NCBI GenBank assembly: GCA_022592445.1
Contig: JABYQR010000093.1
Coordinates: forward strand, 1-64,000
Direction of reading: 5' to 3'
Source: Cytidiella melzeri
Taxonomy: Eukaryota > Basidiomycota > Agaricomycetes > Polyporales > Irpicaceae
DNA: 64,000 nucleotides
How positions within the stretch are numbered: position 1 is the stretch's first letter; each line of letters begins with the position of its first letter. Under the pieces are notes generated by a model. That model had not been told where the DNA came from. It saw only the letters and a list, made by a program, of their open reading frames with translations, and searched no databases. Below, piece by piece: positions 44,718 to 56,903 of the stretch. A program made the translations under genes and the position numbers.

Positions 44718-45919
44718 TCAAAAACCCTCCTCAAGTCTCTTCTTGAGGTCGGCGTTCTCCGCCCTCAACTTCTCCAGTTCTCCTAGCACGGCTTTGAGTG
44801 TTACTTCCGACACTCCCGACGAGCTCGACGCTTCTTCCCTCTCAGGCTTCTTTTCTTCGGCCCGAGAAGAAGATACCTCTCCAGTGGTAGCAGCCACACG
44901 AGTCCCTCGAGGTGGTGGGCGTGGGACTGCCGGTTTGGTGCACGTGCGTGCGATGTGACTGGGGTCGGTGGTAATCTCTTGACAGTTGTAACACCGCCGA
45001 CCTTGTTGCATTTTGGAGGCATCGACCTCCATGGGAACCGGACCGTTGGAAGGACGGGGAACCGGAGTAAACCTGGGCTGAGACTGGGTGGGTCTCGACG
45101 TAGTTGACGGGGGAACAGACGGAGTTTTCTTTTCCGTCGTCTCCCTGATGCGGGCGTATGCGGCTGCCATTTTCAGGGACCTATCAATCCAGCCTTGGTA
45201 ATTGGCTGGAGGTGCTTCGGCCGTTGCCAGCCGCCCGTAGATGTATTCAGGGAGACCCTTTATGAACCGGATCTCCTTGTCTTTGTCGCTCAACCCGTTG
45301 ATGCGACCCACGTATGACTGGAAGTCAGTGACGTATGTACCGACATCCCGCGCGTTCTTTTCCTTCTTTTCAGCTCCACAGAGCTTCTCCAGTTCGCGAA
45401 TGGCAGTATCCTCGGGCGTTGCATCGCCGAAGTACTTTTTGAGTTCGGTTTTGAACTTAGCCCACGTGTCAAGATTGGCCGGCAAATCACCGTTGTGGTC
45501 AGCCATGTGATCTGTGACTGGTATTGCCCATTGGGCAGCTTTCTCCGACAGACGGTAGATGGCCGTCAGGACCTTGGTTTTCTCGTCCGTGATACTGGCA
45601 GTCACCCAGTAAGCCTCACACTGGGACAGAAAACGTTCCAGGTCACACCATGTTCGCCCTTGTATCTATCGGGCTTGGAATCATTGTTGTTGACCGTAAC
45701 CTGCGGTCTGGGCATTGCTTGCGCGACTGCAGCTACAATGGCTGCAACCAGGGCGGGATCAACCGCGGGTGTTGTCATTGTGGTGGGAGTGGGGGAAACG
45801 GTTTCAGGAGCAGTGATGGGATCAGGAATAATGGGGTTAACGTCTGGTGGAGCCGGTGGGTTTTCCGGTACAACTAAACTGGTATTGACTTTGACTTCTT
45901 CAGGAACTCCGACAATCAA
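44718..45919 (-). pseudogene. gag: Gag with an unusual zinc knuckle, one frameshift
   Basis: The N-terminal part (from about 45919, MIVGVPEEVKVN) runs to KPDRYKGEHG, then the frame shifts near 45640. The capsid-like part continues with DLERFLSQCEAYW, LAKFKTELKKYF-like and FIKGLPEYIYGRL. A nucleocapsid zinc knuckle near 44990 reads CYNCQEITTDPSHIARTC, spacing C-x2-C-x8-H-x4-C instead of the usual C-x2-C-x4-H-x4-C. The tail holds a coiled-coil-like stretch (LGELEKLRAENADLKKRLEE). Gag would package the element RNA. The frameshift probably inactivates this copy. Confidence 0.85.
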
Positions 45920-46251
45920 CGGTATTTGACTGTTATCGCAAGCTACGTATCCAGAGTATCGTTGTCCTTCTCTGAAATGACGGGATACTACAAACTTTTG
46001 ATTTCGATTTGGACACGGCTGTTGTTCGCAGATTTCAATATATGCGTGGTCCTCTTCGTTATCGTGACAATCCTGAAGATCGTCGGGATCGAAGACGTGG
46101 AAATGATTATCGCACTCAATGATTGCTATCTACTACAAAGGGAGTTTCTCAAAATATCCTCCGTCTGCTACAAATGCAACTCGACTCGTGACTCTGTCAA
46201 CCTCTTGCGTATTGCGTGAAGTTGATCTGTCCTACTGACTGCAGCCCCAGT

Positions 46252-46881
46252 TCAGTGCTTTGAGCTGGGCAGGCGTGCGGTGGAGAGTACTTCCTCCGTA
46301 TGCTCTGTGAGGTACAGAAGCTTGTCGTTGAGTAGCAGGACTGACTTGACCTGTGAGTCGTTGCGGTCACGGGTAAGCTCGATCAGGATCTTGAGGCGTC
46401 TGGTGGTGGCCTCAATCTTCGGCTTGAGATGCGACTTGTCCTTGATAGAGAACTTATGGAAGTCGAGTGTCACCGGTTTCTGCGCGTCCGGTCGAGGTGG
46501 TGCGGGTGCCCGGAGATGCGATCCTTGAGAGACGGTTTCTCAATACGGTCGCGAGAGTTTGCGTACGTTCGGTGCGTGTCGTTCCTTGATAGACTCGTTG
46601 TCACGAGCAAACTTTTCGTGGTCGAAGTGTGGGAGTCTAGTACCGAGAGGATGGTAGTGAGGACGGCGTGAGACGTACGAGACGATGGCTTCAAGGTCCT
46701 TCTCTGTGTAGAGATGGGGACGACCTTGTTTGCGCAGTTCTTGTCGAGCCTCGAAGAAAGACACGGGTACGTTACGACGGATGCGTACGTCTTTCGGCAC
46801 TACAACCACAACGTGAGAATGAAGATCAAGGGTCCGGGCCAATACAACGTACTGGTAAACCGGGGGGACTAAACTTTTCAA
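46252..46881 (-). pseudogene. possible extra frame between 5' LTR and gag
   Basis: A minus-strand frame of about 210 codons is open except for one TGA near 46540. It contains RRNVPVSFFEARQELRKQGR and, after the stop, FHKFSIKDKSHLKPKIEATT, both charged and helix-like. No ATG starts it. It resembles no domain I know. It may be an N-terminal part of Gag or a leader-encoded protein now decayed. Confidence 0.4.
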
Positions 46882-46948
46882 AAACTTTGGGGAAAGGAAA
46901 ATGTGCGGTTGCGCGACGTCCAGGCGAGCGTACGGAGATTCTACCTAA

Positions 46949-47438
46949 TGTCAAGAACACAACCAAACTCTATGAAGAGCGAGGAAGTGACAACAGTGGG
47001 GGAAGAGGAACGACGAGCGAACTCGCGTGGACGATGACGACAGAGGTAAGAGTGATGAGGGAAGAGAGAGAGACGACGACGAGGGAGCAGCTGACAATGA
47101 GCTAAAGACCAGGATATATTAGTACAGTGATAGACCTAGTACAAGGTGGACGTCACCTAAAGACCAGGAGGTAGAATCTGAGGTCTTTAGGGAGCTACAA
47201 GGTGGGTTTATATACATCTCAGACAAGGACCCCTGGTACCGGGTCTGTACTCCTAACACTGCCGTGGGAACGTATGGTGTGCTATGGTGCGATGTTCTAC
47301 AATGTTCCACAATGTTCCAGCACCTTCTATGATCATGTGACCAGTCTGTCACATGCACTTGATCAAATGCAGTAGCTATGTACCATTGATAAGATAAGAT
47401 AAGGAAATTAAAAGGAAAAAGTGTGCATGTTCGTGACA
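46949..47438 (-). repeat. 5' LTR (family A) of the chromovirus
   Basis: On the plus strand it reads TGTCAAGAACACAACC to GTTCGTGACA. It aligns with 40254-40758 but lacks a short block near the left LTR's end and differs at many bases. Confidence 0.92.
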
Positions 47439-47975
47439 ACGGTCATCTTTGTGCGTAGTGTGTTTGGGTATCTCTGTGGATGCCAAAGGGTTGATCAAAG
47501 GACTGAATGTTTCCAGAGTTGACACAGGTGAGTTGGAAGGGGAGCTGGAGTTCACGCTACTGAACCAAGATGTGATGAGTTTACCGCCCCTCGCAGTAAA
47601 GGCCCGTCGCTTTGCGGCATGTCCTCGAATGGTACTGGCAGCATTTTTTGTGTAGCGGCGCTTTCGATTTGTTTGCCGCTTTGCATTCTCAGCTTCGACA
47701 GCCACTTGCTGAGCAGTAGTGAGTACTCAGGCAGAAAAAGTGACATCTGACTCATTGTCTTCATCCAACCAGCCTCTCTCCACCTCATCCAAATCCTCTC
47801 CACTCTCTTCCTCAAAGTCAGACCATTCCAGAGGAGCTGCTTCCGCTTCCTCATCAATCGGTGGAAGCCATTCATGCTCAGGGTCTGGGACCTCCTCAAG
47901 TGTGACCTTGGAGGCTTCTCTTGCCTTCACAAGGTTTTTGGCACGGGCCTGAGCAGCTTTAGACTTCGGAGCCAT
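47439..47975 (-). pseudogene. N-terminal piece of a lineage-specific transposon-like gene
   Basis: From ATG 47975 (MAPKSKAAQARAKNLVKARE) the minus-strand frame is acidic and then meets a TGA at 47729-47727. The same frame continues with AQQVAVEAENAKRQTNRKRR and KLITSWF. Agaricomycete genomes hold many repeated hypothetical proteins with this layout: a basic start, an acidic stretch, a basic coiled coil and then a LSVKEFF/ITSWF-like motif, usually next to transposons. The frame is cut by the LTR at 47438, so only the first 180 or so codons remain. Confidence 0.6.
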
Positions 47976-48354
47976 TGTAGGAATTAGTTGTAGGGAGTAT
48001 ACAGTGTATTTTAACCTCCTCCGCTCTTCCAATATGTGCCTTATAGATCACGTGCTACTTATGTAATGATTATGTAATGTGCTGAATATTGGACCTCTCT
48101 GGACCCATTGTTGCGCGAATCAACGTGAAAACACCAAAAATAGCTTATGAAAAAAAATCAAAAACTCTGTATTGGAAAGGTATATACTACAGGTAGCAGA
48201 ATTTTTCTTAATACAAATCAAAGCTCTTTAGAGACCTCATCCAACATATTAAGTGCTTTGCAGCTAAGTGCAATGGTGCGGTCGCTGATAGGTTTGCAAG
48301 CGGCGTGACTTTCCACTTATGTAAGGGGGGGCCGTTCCTGATGGCACCTGCCTT

Positions 48355-48650
48355 AGTACAACTCCAGAGGATGCCTAAAGCATACATCTGAGGACAAGTA
48401 CTAGCATGAGTCATTTACTCATTATGTACGCCTCTGGTACAAGTACTGAGCCTAGTCATACAATGAGTCATGCATGAGTCATGCACTTAGTAATACAGTA
48501 GAATAGCTGAAGTAGACATGTATAGTAGTCGCTTACATAAGTAGATACAGACATGTATATATGCAGAGCTGCTGAAGCAGCAATACTAATAAGACTCATC
48601 TTCAAGGCTTAACAGCCTCTACCCCTCGCACACAACTTCCACTTTGTTAG
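48355..48650 (+). repeat. second copy of the LTR-like dispersed repeat
   Basis: It aligns with 32907-33235 without the 41-bp duplication. It sits between the broken gene at 47.4-48.0 kb and the start of the right-hand host island. Confidence 0.75.
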
Positions 48651-49052
48651 TACGTGCCTTATATGGGTGACTTTGTAATGTCTGGCGCTTAATATAAACT
48701 CCCGCCGCGCAATACAAAGTATTATCTTTTTTTGATTATTTACCCGATGCGGCCTTGTCTCCGGTGGTCCGCTGCGCCGACAGCCACACGGCAGCTCGCA
48801 GTGAATTCAGTCCATATTGGAGGCCATATGGATACTTGGCCATGGCCAAACCATGTAGCACACCAGACGTCGGGACGACATCACACATTCATCTCAGTGA
48901 TATACCTGCCTTTTATCGCCTGTCCTCCGCGCTTCCATCCGCCCGATCTCTGACTCGCTTGGGTGAACGACTCGGAGGGAAAGAAACGCAGTGGTACCGA
49001 GAGATCCACATTTTCTACACCATACACAGACCGTTGTCAAACATAGTATCTA

Positions 49053-50804
49053 CTAGAACAGTCCGACCAAGTCTGCGAACGGATCTTTCCCTTGCGTCTG
49101 TGCCGTGCCGCTTGGATTCGCTTGTTGCGACGGGACCTGCGCTTGTATACGTGGTGCGGCAGAAGATGCCACGGTTTCAATGGCCCCACTTGTTCCAAAC
49201 CCAGACGACGACGCGGTGTTGTGTGAGGCAAAATAACTGGGGCCACCCGCCGATGTTGCTATGCGCTGTGTTGACTGCGGTGTTCCAGAAAGGCGTATCG
49301 CCCCAGGAGGCGGGGTACCTGCTGGAGTGCCGAACTGCGGTGAGATGGGACTGACACCCGGGCGACTGGCGTAGTTGACTGGGGGCTGAGGTAATACTCC
49401 AGTGGGATTGGGGGATGCAAACGGTGAAGCTTGGGTCTGTGCGTAGGCAGGTAGCGCAGGCTGTGTATTGCCCGATAGTGTGGGCAGTGAAGTCGAAGGG
49501 GACGGGCCGAAAAGGCTTGCAAGTTCGTCTACTTGCGATTGCGGGGCAGACGAAGTTGGCGGAGCAGAGACATCGTCAAAGTCGATGAGTGTCAATTCGT
49601 TCTGAGTGCGTGCATATTCTGACGGTATAGGGTTTGCGGCCGCTGCATAGTCGCCTCGTTTGAACGCATCGTATCGATTGAGAACAGTGTTGAGCTGGTC
49701 GTTGATTTGCAAGAAAGTGTCTGAGGCCACGACTTGAGTAACTCGACATCGGTGCGCCGTCTGAGCTTACCTAGTGATTCCGGATCGTCAGTCTCAGCGT
49801 TCGAGATCCACCCCTGGATCTTCGGCCGTGCGCTTGTAAGAATAGCTGCGATTTGCTGTACCAGAAGACTCAGTGGCTCGGTTCGGTGGCTAGGGATGCG
49901 GGACGCACCTCGTATACATCTCCGTCCGCGAATCTCTCCCCCCTCTCAACGTCGACATTATCCAGCATATGATTCAACAAAATCACCTTCGACTCCAACT
50001 TGTTGAGCTCCGTCAAAGCTTGTGAGCGATAATCTGGTTTCGCGTCGGGGTTCGCTCCAGCGAGACTTTTCATCAGCTCTTGTGCTTGTACGAGATCTCG
50101 AGGTGTCCCCCGGCGAATGAGTTCCTGAAGCTTCGCTGACTGAGCCTCACGATCCTCGTTCTCCAGTTCGTCTGCGGTTTTCAGATTCTGCTGGTATGTT
50201 AGCCAAAGGAGTGAATGTACGAAGGGGAGAGACATTACCGTCGTGGTTTCCGTGGAGGATGCATGTCGTGGCGGGTTGCGGAAACGGTATCCCTTGAACG
50301 TCAGCAACCGATGCATATCTCTTATGTTTCCAAAATCGTCTTTGTATCTCGACTCGACACATATCCCCTCTTTCCATCCGTTGATGAGGTCCAAGATGCG
50401 TGACATGACGGGACCGGGATATGGCGGAGGTCGTTCTGGAAAGCGGCGCACGAGTTCGTTGAGAAACTCCTTTGTGGCTATCTGAAGCTGGAACGGATAT
50501 CCGCATGACTGTACGAGAGTGTCCAGCAGAGCCAGAGCGAGAATGGCGACGTGCGGGTTCCGATGATTGACTAGCTGCGCGATGGTCATCGCTGCTTCTC
50601 GCGGGCTGGCACAGGAGAGTCAGTGTGTACGTGAGCAAGTTGTATGTGTACATACGTGTTTGATTTCTTCTGATTGATATACTCTGCCACCTCAAGGTTG
50701 AGAGCATAGTTTGGCTCTGGCTGAGATGGATAGGTTGCTCGAGTGATGAGAATCTTCAGCGGAGAAGAGTCCTGCAACCACACCGAGCCTGTCGTCGGGA
50801 ACAT
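49053..50804 (-). CDS. GGA-type clathrin adaptor (VHS-GAT protein)
   Basis: Minus-strand exons join in frame: start MFPTTGSVWLQDSSPLKILI (ATG 50804), intron near 50600-50655, then REAAMTIAQLVNHRNPHVAI, intron near 50177-50230, the GAT region, and further introns near 49800-49910 and 49728-49775. Residues 15-155 form a VHS domain (LLDTLVQSCGYPFQLQIATK, VMSRILDLINGWKEGI, YRFRNPPR). The GAT part includes EDREAQSAKLQELIRRGTPR and DTFLQINDQLNTVLNRYDAF. A long proline/serine/threonine hinge follows, ending GKDPFADLVGLF. GGA proteins bind Arf-GTP, ubiquitin and clathrin to sort cargo from the trans-Golgi to endosomes. A gamma-ear domain is not visible; the protein ends after the hinge. It appears intact. 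Confidence 0.88.
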
Positions 50805-51159
50805 CGCGGCTTGTACACACTCTAGGTCCCGCAGAAACTGTGCTGTGAAGGTGTGCGACGGTGTTGTAGGCAAAGGGAGGTTGGTGTAGCAGAGAAAGCT
50901 GCGGCTGCCAATTGACTCTACTGAGGAGTCGGACTGAAATGATCGCGGCACGCAGCTTACGCTTCGACCATCATCACTGTTTTCGATCCTACCTCGTACA
51001 CTACAGTGGCCGCATGCATCGAAACACTGACAAAAAAACGACATTGCACAACGGTCATATGTTTTAAAATCTACTGGCCCAGCGAGTGAGCACCCTTGTT
51101 TCAACATCGTGTAGCCATACATACTGATCAGCCACGTATTCTCAGCTTGCTCCACTCAA

Positions 51160-52333
51160 ATACATGCACTCACGCCAACGTAGGAGATTGGAGAATTGCT
51201 GAACAGCTGAGCGTGCGCTAGAGATATGAGAGCGAAGCAGTGAAATGGCCTTGTGCGATATGAACGTGTCTGATTGCGCTGGCCTAAAATCCGTACGTCA
51301 AACATCGGACATGTCCTGCTTGTGAAGTTGCAGACCTAGGTGGCTTGCGATCTGCTTGATGTGAGTCAATCAGCATGGCGTACACTTCGAATCCCACTGA
51401 CTGTCGTAGTTTGCAACGTTTTATCCTGTCCCTATATGACTTTTCAGCAACGGTTGTGTCTGAATTCTGAGCGGTGTACATGTGTAGGTTCTTTGAACGT
51501 ATTTGAGGTTTCGTCAGCTGACTCAGCTCAACCTGATTGCAGTGAGCGCACCATTGCCATGCTCCGACGCTCTGGAGGGTGTTTGCAAACTTGGAATGGT
51601 ACGTCGGAGGTGACTCAATTTCGGGGGCCGTGCGTACCACCGCACGCCGCAACTCACATGCCGAGCTGAGTTAACAGACCATTAACAATGCACTGCTTAC
51701 AGGTAGGCTTCTAAAATTACCCCTGATTCAGATGTTGACGATCGGGTTGCGTTTCGATAGCAGGTCAGGTCGCGCACATTGTAACTGCAGAAACCCTACC
51801 GCCGTGTTAGCACGTCGACAGCCTCGCTAAGCAAGCCGCACTACAGGCTTCCAAATGGATCTCTTGCCGGCGATGGAAGCTGTGTAGTGCACCTCTTCAA
51901 TCACCACCTAAACGCATTGAGACGGAAAAAATTCAGGGAGGTTCAAAGCCAACGAACTGCCTTCCATAGCTGGAACAACAGTATTTCTAGATGTTCGTAG
52001 ACGAATCAGTGACTGTAAATACATAACATTGAATGTCACCTTGGCGAGAAGATTGCTTTCCATCATTGCCCGCGAGGTACAAAAGACGACCGACACCGCT
52101 TTGCCGCTCTTTACTGCTGGCAGTCATCTCAGCCTGTTCGCTCGTTCGCCCAAAATCATTTTATCCACCTCCGCTGGTCGACAATCTCGCTCTAAACCTC
52201 AAAATCAACAACTCCGAGTCGATGTCTCAGTTATCCACAGCTAGCAAGGGCAGAATCTGTCGCAGCGCGTTCGTCGTTTAGATGCTTACTTGGCTTCGCA
52301 CATGTTGACAGCCTGTATAGTTCACACACAGGG
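51160..52333. other. intergenic, no gene recognised
   Basis: It lies between the divergent GGA gene and the hypothetical gene at 52334 and should contain both promoters. Short frames show no family. No repeats were noted. Confidence 0.5.
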
Positions 52334-53427
52334 ATGGTACCTACGAGGCTCCTCACCGAGCATACAGCCGACGCACAGGCAATTGGGACACGACCAAGGC
52401 CCACACGGAGCCTGTCGCAAGGCAGCCGCGGGTTCAGCGTGCAAGCCATTGGTATGCACTACGACCCTGCTCAAGGTTTCAATAATTCAGGCAAAGCCGC
52501 TTCCGTTGGGCTCAACCTGCCGCCTGCTCTCATAAATACTGACCGCAAGACGTCACCAACATCCTACGACGGACAGTCATCCTTACGACGCCTGCTTCCC
52601 CTTGACACCAAGATGGCGCTCCAAGCTGGGCATACGGAAATTGCGATGGAGGTGGCAGAGAAGGTGGCCATGCTCTGTCATACCGACGAGCCTATTTCTA
52701 CCGACGCTCCTCTCTCTGGTGCTGTCGTGTCTCTCAGAAATGCTACCAAGGTGAAAAGCTGGTTGCAAGAGCGGTTTGACTTTGACAAAAGCGCTACGGA
52801 GCTCATGACTGATGCCATCACACCGGAAACTCTTGCTGCAGAAATTCTTGGTAAGCTTTGTGATCTTTTATCAATGCTGCATCAAAAATCCATGACAATA
52901 AACGACAGCGATTGCCACCACCGCGTTACCCGAGAGGCCTTGGTGCACGGGCTCAATCCCAATCATTTTCGACGGGCTCGACTTTGAAGTCAGCCAAGAG
53001 GACATGGAATTTGGCAGCCTTGATACTACTCCTCCCCGGGAGTCAAAGCAGGTTGCACCGCACATAGGCGCTGTCCCCGTGCCTGTGTTCAGTCCTCCTA
53101 TTCTAGTCTCGCCTTCCACCGAGGTCGGGCCTCCAAGTGCCACCAGGGACAAGAAAACAGGACGCAGCCCGCCTGCTTCAGACGGTAGATTCAGCAAGAA
53201 GGCTGGGTATGTTCTGAGCACACTATTGTCTCGCAGGCAAGCATTCTGACGATTACTTTTTCAGATTCGCTGTCGGCCTGCTTGCTGTCGGTGCATTGCT
53301 TGGCTCCCCAAATTGCCCTTCATTCGACCAGTTCGACTTGTCTTTACCCGAGACGCCATCTCCGTTCACCATTTACTTTGCCCCATCCGAGCTCTACTAT
53401 GGACATCATTCCCGACCGTATGGCTGA
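52334..53427 (+). CDS. hypothetical protein with C-terminal membrane helix
   Basis: Three exons join in frame. An intron GTAAGC...GACAG near 52851-52910 and one GTATGT...TTCAG near 53207-53265 link MVPTRLLTEHTADAQ, SIPIIFDGLDFEVSQEDMEF and a hydrophobic C-terminal stretch FAVGLLAVGALLGS. After this come about 45 residues rich in proline and aromatics, ending HHSRPYG. The N-terminal 60 residues look like a mitochondrial targeting region (basic, serine-rich, few acids), though this is a guess. No enzyme motif is seen and I do not recognise the family. Confidence 0.6.
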
Positions 53428-53892
53428 CCGGCCAGGATCGCTTTTCGAGAGGGAACTCACAACGTCGACCGACAGTGAGCTCTCTCTCGAACCGTAGAAT
53501 AAAGGCAGACAGAAAAGATGGTGACACAGACACTTTGCTCATTCTAATTGAATATCAGTTACGTCTATGCTGGAGGGAACTGTTGACTATATGTACTGGT
53601 CATACTGCTCATGCTGATAGTCAATGAGATGAACATATCCCATACTTCAAAAAAGCCTGAAGACGCGCTTCAGACGCGTGTGTGACAAATGACACGCGTT
53701 ACGTCACGCACTTTCTGAGCGTTCGAGGGAGCGCTAATTTGTACAGTCCTCTCTCTCTGGAGGCGCTCCCGACTCGCAGGCTTTGCTACTAGAGCCCTTC
53801 CGCCTTCTCGCTACCCTTCTCGTCGTGCCCAAGTACCCCAACATTGTCGGCTACATCTACTTAAATTGGCTTGCTACTAGGAATCATAGGCA
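53428..53892. promoter_or_regulatory. spacer holding the UBA2 promoter region
   Basis: There is no reading frame of interest. Pyrimidine-rich tracts (CCTCTCTCTCTGG, CCGCCTTCTCGCTACCCTTC) precede the UBA2 ATG, as is usual in fungal promoters without a clear TATA box. Confidence 0.4.
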
Positions 53893-56485
53893 ATGGCTGG
53901 ACGTACCTCGCATGCCACGGCCATACTAGGCCCGGAGCTGGCTGCTCGACTCCCTGAAGTGAAAGTGTTACTCGTCGGAGCAGGTGGAATAGGATGTGAA
54001 TTGCGTAAGCGACTCGAACTATTTGTTTCCGACGATTGAGATTGAGGGAGTTCACAAAGTCGCGTGCTCGGCTGCTGACCTGCGCTTTCTCACTCTAGTG
54101 AAGAATATCGTGCTCACCGGGTTCGGTCGCATAACACTGCTAGATTTGGACACCATCGACCTGTCCAACCTGAATAGACAGTTTCTGTTTCGCAAGAAAG
54201 ACGTGAAGCAAAGCAAGGCAATGGTACGTAGATCCTCTCCTGCGTACAGGCTGATGAGTGACGGTCGCTGCTACTTCAGGTAGCAGCAAAAACTGCTGCA
54301 GCATTCAACCCGAACGTCAACATCACTCCAATACACGGCAATATCAAGGAGGCGCAATTCGATGTGGAGTGGTTCAAGTCGTTTGATCTTGTTCTCAATG
54401 CGCTGGACAATCTAGGTAATGATTCACCGGGCATTGCGTACGCTATGTCATCTGAGGATGCTACCAGATGCCCGCCGACATGTCAACAAGATGTGCATGG
54501 CTGCCGGTGTGCCTCTTGTGGAGTCTGGGACAGCTGGGTATCTAGGCCAGGTGCAACCCATTCTCAAGGTGAGTTTTCGCAATCCGTGTTATCCGTCAAC
54601 CGTCACGAGGATGTGCACAGGACCGCACGGAATGCTTTGATTGTGTGCCAAAACCTACGCCGAAAACATTTCCTGTCTGTACCATTCGGTCAACACCATC
54701 ACAGCCCATTCACTGCATCGTTTGGGCCAAAAGTTACCTTATTCCGTGAGCATGGCAGATCATTGTTTCGACATCTCCTCGTGGACTGACGCGGATGCTC
54801 CGCAGGCAGCTGTTTGGAGAAGACGAAGATGTTGGCGGTGAAGGTGAGTTGGACGAGGCCGAAAAACAGGGCGAGAATGGTAGGTATTGCAGATTATGCT
54901 TGGGCCAGCATTTGGCTTTTCTCATAGGTTATCAGCGCAGGAGATTGCCACCCTTCGTAAAGAGGCTCAAGCGTTCAAGTCGGTTCGCGCAGCATTGCGA
55001 ACAACCTCCAGTACTCACAGCGACGCAGCAAAGTTGGTCTTCCATAAGGTGTGAATCGATGTTGCACTTGATATCATTTTCGAAGATTTACGAGTACTGT
55101 GCCAGGTTTTTTACTCGGATATCAGTAACCTTCTTTCCATGGAGGACATGTGGCGGTCAAGAGCGAAGCCAACTCCTCTAGAGTTTGACGGCATCCTGGA
55201 TGGAACGTTCACCCTGTCCCAGGCCTTCCAACAGCCAAACGGTGCTTCGCCACATGCACCTGTGAACGGGAACGTCGCTAGCTCTTCCGCAAGCGGCAGC
55301 GGGAGTGCTGCTACTGAGAAGCTCCTTAATGGATCGTCATCAAGTTCAGCTGCCGGACTGAAGGATCAGCGGATGCTGACGTTACGCGACAATTTGGAGC
55401 TTTTCATCTCTAGGTGCGCCCCCAATTAGTCGTCTATCTACCAAAACAAAATGCCTACCAGATATCGATATCTAGTGCTAATCGGCTAGCATCACGAATC
55501 CGTGACGGCGAAGAGACCATCTCCTTCGACAAGGACGATGATGACACGCTCGATTTTGTAACAGCGGCAGCTAACCTTCGTTCTGCGGCATATGGTATTC
55601 CCGGAAAAAGTCGCTGGGAGGTCAAAGGTTGGCTGCACGTATAAAAGTGTCGATGCAGTTCTGATGCTGTCCCCAGAGATGGCTGGCAACATTATCCCCG
55701 CCATAGCAACAACGAACGCAATCATCGCCGGACTTATCGTTCTTCAGGCGTTGCATTCGCTCAGGAAATCATACAGTGCCCTGCGAAACGTGCATGTGCA
55801 ATTTAGGCCCAACCTACCGCTCAGCACCATCAACCTCAGCTCGCCGAACCCCAAGTGTGGAGTCTGCAGAGACGTATACACGCAAGTTCTCTGCGATCCA
55901 GCGCGTGTGACGCTTGGGGAAGTGGTCCAAGGCGTGCTCGGTGAAGGCAAGGGCAGCGGAACGGGACCTCGAGAGGTTAGTGTGTATGAGGAGCAGCGAG
56001 TTCTAAGTGATCCCGACTGGGACGATAACAACGCACGGACATTGGAGAGTCTGAATGTCACTAGGGGGAAGTTCCTGACGATTGTAGACGAGGAGAGTGA
56101 ATATGCGACGATACAAGTGGCCATTGGCGCGTTGCCGTAAGTTTTTCTCGACGCATGTCCTACAATGCCTAGCAGCTGTGCTAACGATTGGTGTAGGCCT
56201 AACTACTCTGCTGAGGACGACGCACTTTCCCTACCTCAGCCGTTGCCACTGCCACCGAAAATAGTGAAGGAGGAATCGACCGCGCAAAAAAAGCGTTCAG
56301 CTCCCGACGACGACGAAATTGTCGAAGAGCCTCCAGCTAAGCGAGCACGAACGAACGGGTTGGCTTCCTTGGCCCCGCTGGGTAGCCCCACCAAAAAGCG
56401 CATATTAGAGGAAGATGGTATATTGTTGCTCGAAACGGCGGACGAGAAGGTTGAAGTCGACATTGACGTGATAGAAATTGACTGA
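53893..56485 (+). CDS. UBA2: SUMO-activating enzyme subunit 2 (UBA2)
   Basis: From ATG 53893 ([20 protein letters not shown]) about ten exons join in frame. The adenylation domain shows [13 protein letters not shown] (ATP binding), [30 protein letters not shown] and [16 protein letters not shown] pair and the later CGVC pair form the zinc site. The catalytic cysteine that takes SUMO as a thioester is in [20 protein letters not shown]. The ubiquitin-fold domain follows ([15 protein letters not shown]). A basic, nuclear-signal-like tail ([20 protein letters not shown]) ends DVIEID. With AOS1 it activates SUMO in the nucleus and passes it to UBC9. Introns are placed to keep the conserved frame. 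No defect is seen. It is a single-copy essential housekeeping gene in fungi. Confidence 0.95.
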
Positions 56486-56894
56486 AACCACGGCGTTCAG
56501 GGACTATTCTTACTGCTTTTGCCGTTGCATTCCTTTTTATGCTAGCTTACAATGCATCTAATAGCTCCGTGGTGTTCTGTGGGCTCTGTATGTATCATGC
56601 CCCTTCAGAGTTGATGCAATGTTGCTGTCGAGTAAAGGCAACGTTGGGGTGCTGCTCATCGGAACCCAGAGGCCATGATGGCCGATTCCGTAACCTTAGA
56701 TCAAAGTACAAACATGGAAACACGCCTAGGCGGACTATGAGGTGGGCGAGAATTGGACTCTGTTGCACCAATTATTTCATACTGTGACCGAAGCCAATTC
56801 ATCTACGGGTTGATTTTGTTGGATAATTCAGCCACTTCCATAACGATGGGCGGGCGTGCGTGAATCACACGGAGGCGGTGGGTGGCAATTTGAA
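56486..56894. other. short spacer between UBA2 and the DNA transposon
   Basis: It holds the UBA2 3' flank and the left flank of the insertion site. No gene. Confidence 0.6.
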
Positions 56895-56903
56895 GTCGCC
56901 AAC
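56895..56903. repeat. target site duplication, left (GTCGCCAAC)
   Basis: Identical to 63427-63435, directly outside the TAGTCT end. Confidence 0.9.

Larger units (their letters stand above)
40254..47438 (-). mobile_element. Ty3/gypsy chromovirus with two LTR-A ends
   Basis: Read on the minus strand the order is LTR (46949-47438), leader, gag, protease, reverse transcriptase, RNase H, integrase, chromodomain, polypurine tract, LTR (40254-40758). The pol frame is mostly open over 956 codons, but gag and the protease-RT junction carry frameshifts, so this copy probably cannot move on its own. The two LTRs differ at many places and in length (490 and 505 bp). The 5-bp flanks do not match (CGACC at 40249-40253, ACGGT at 47439-47443). 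The left flank is a helicase gene and the right flank a different gene. Confidence 0.93.

Noticed and set aside
40226..47450. ACGGTCAT on both sides of the large retrotransposon as a target duplication
   Set aside because: On the left it lies about 20 bases away from the LTR end, so it does not fit a target duplication.
49728..49775. apparent frameshift in the GGA gene between LLKSW and TFLQIND
   Set aside because: A GTAAGC...CCTCAG intron joins ESL to DTFLQIND in frame, so no defect is needed.
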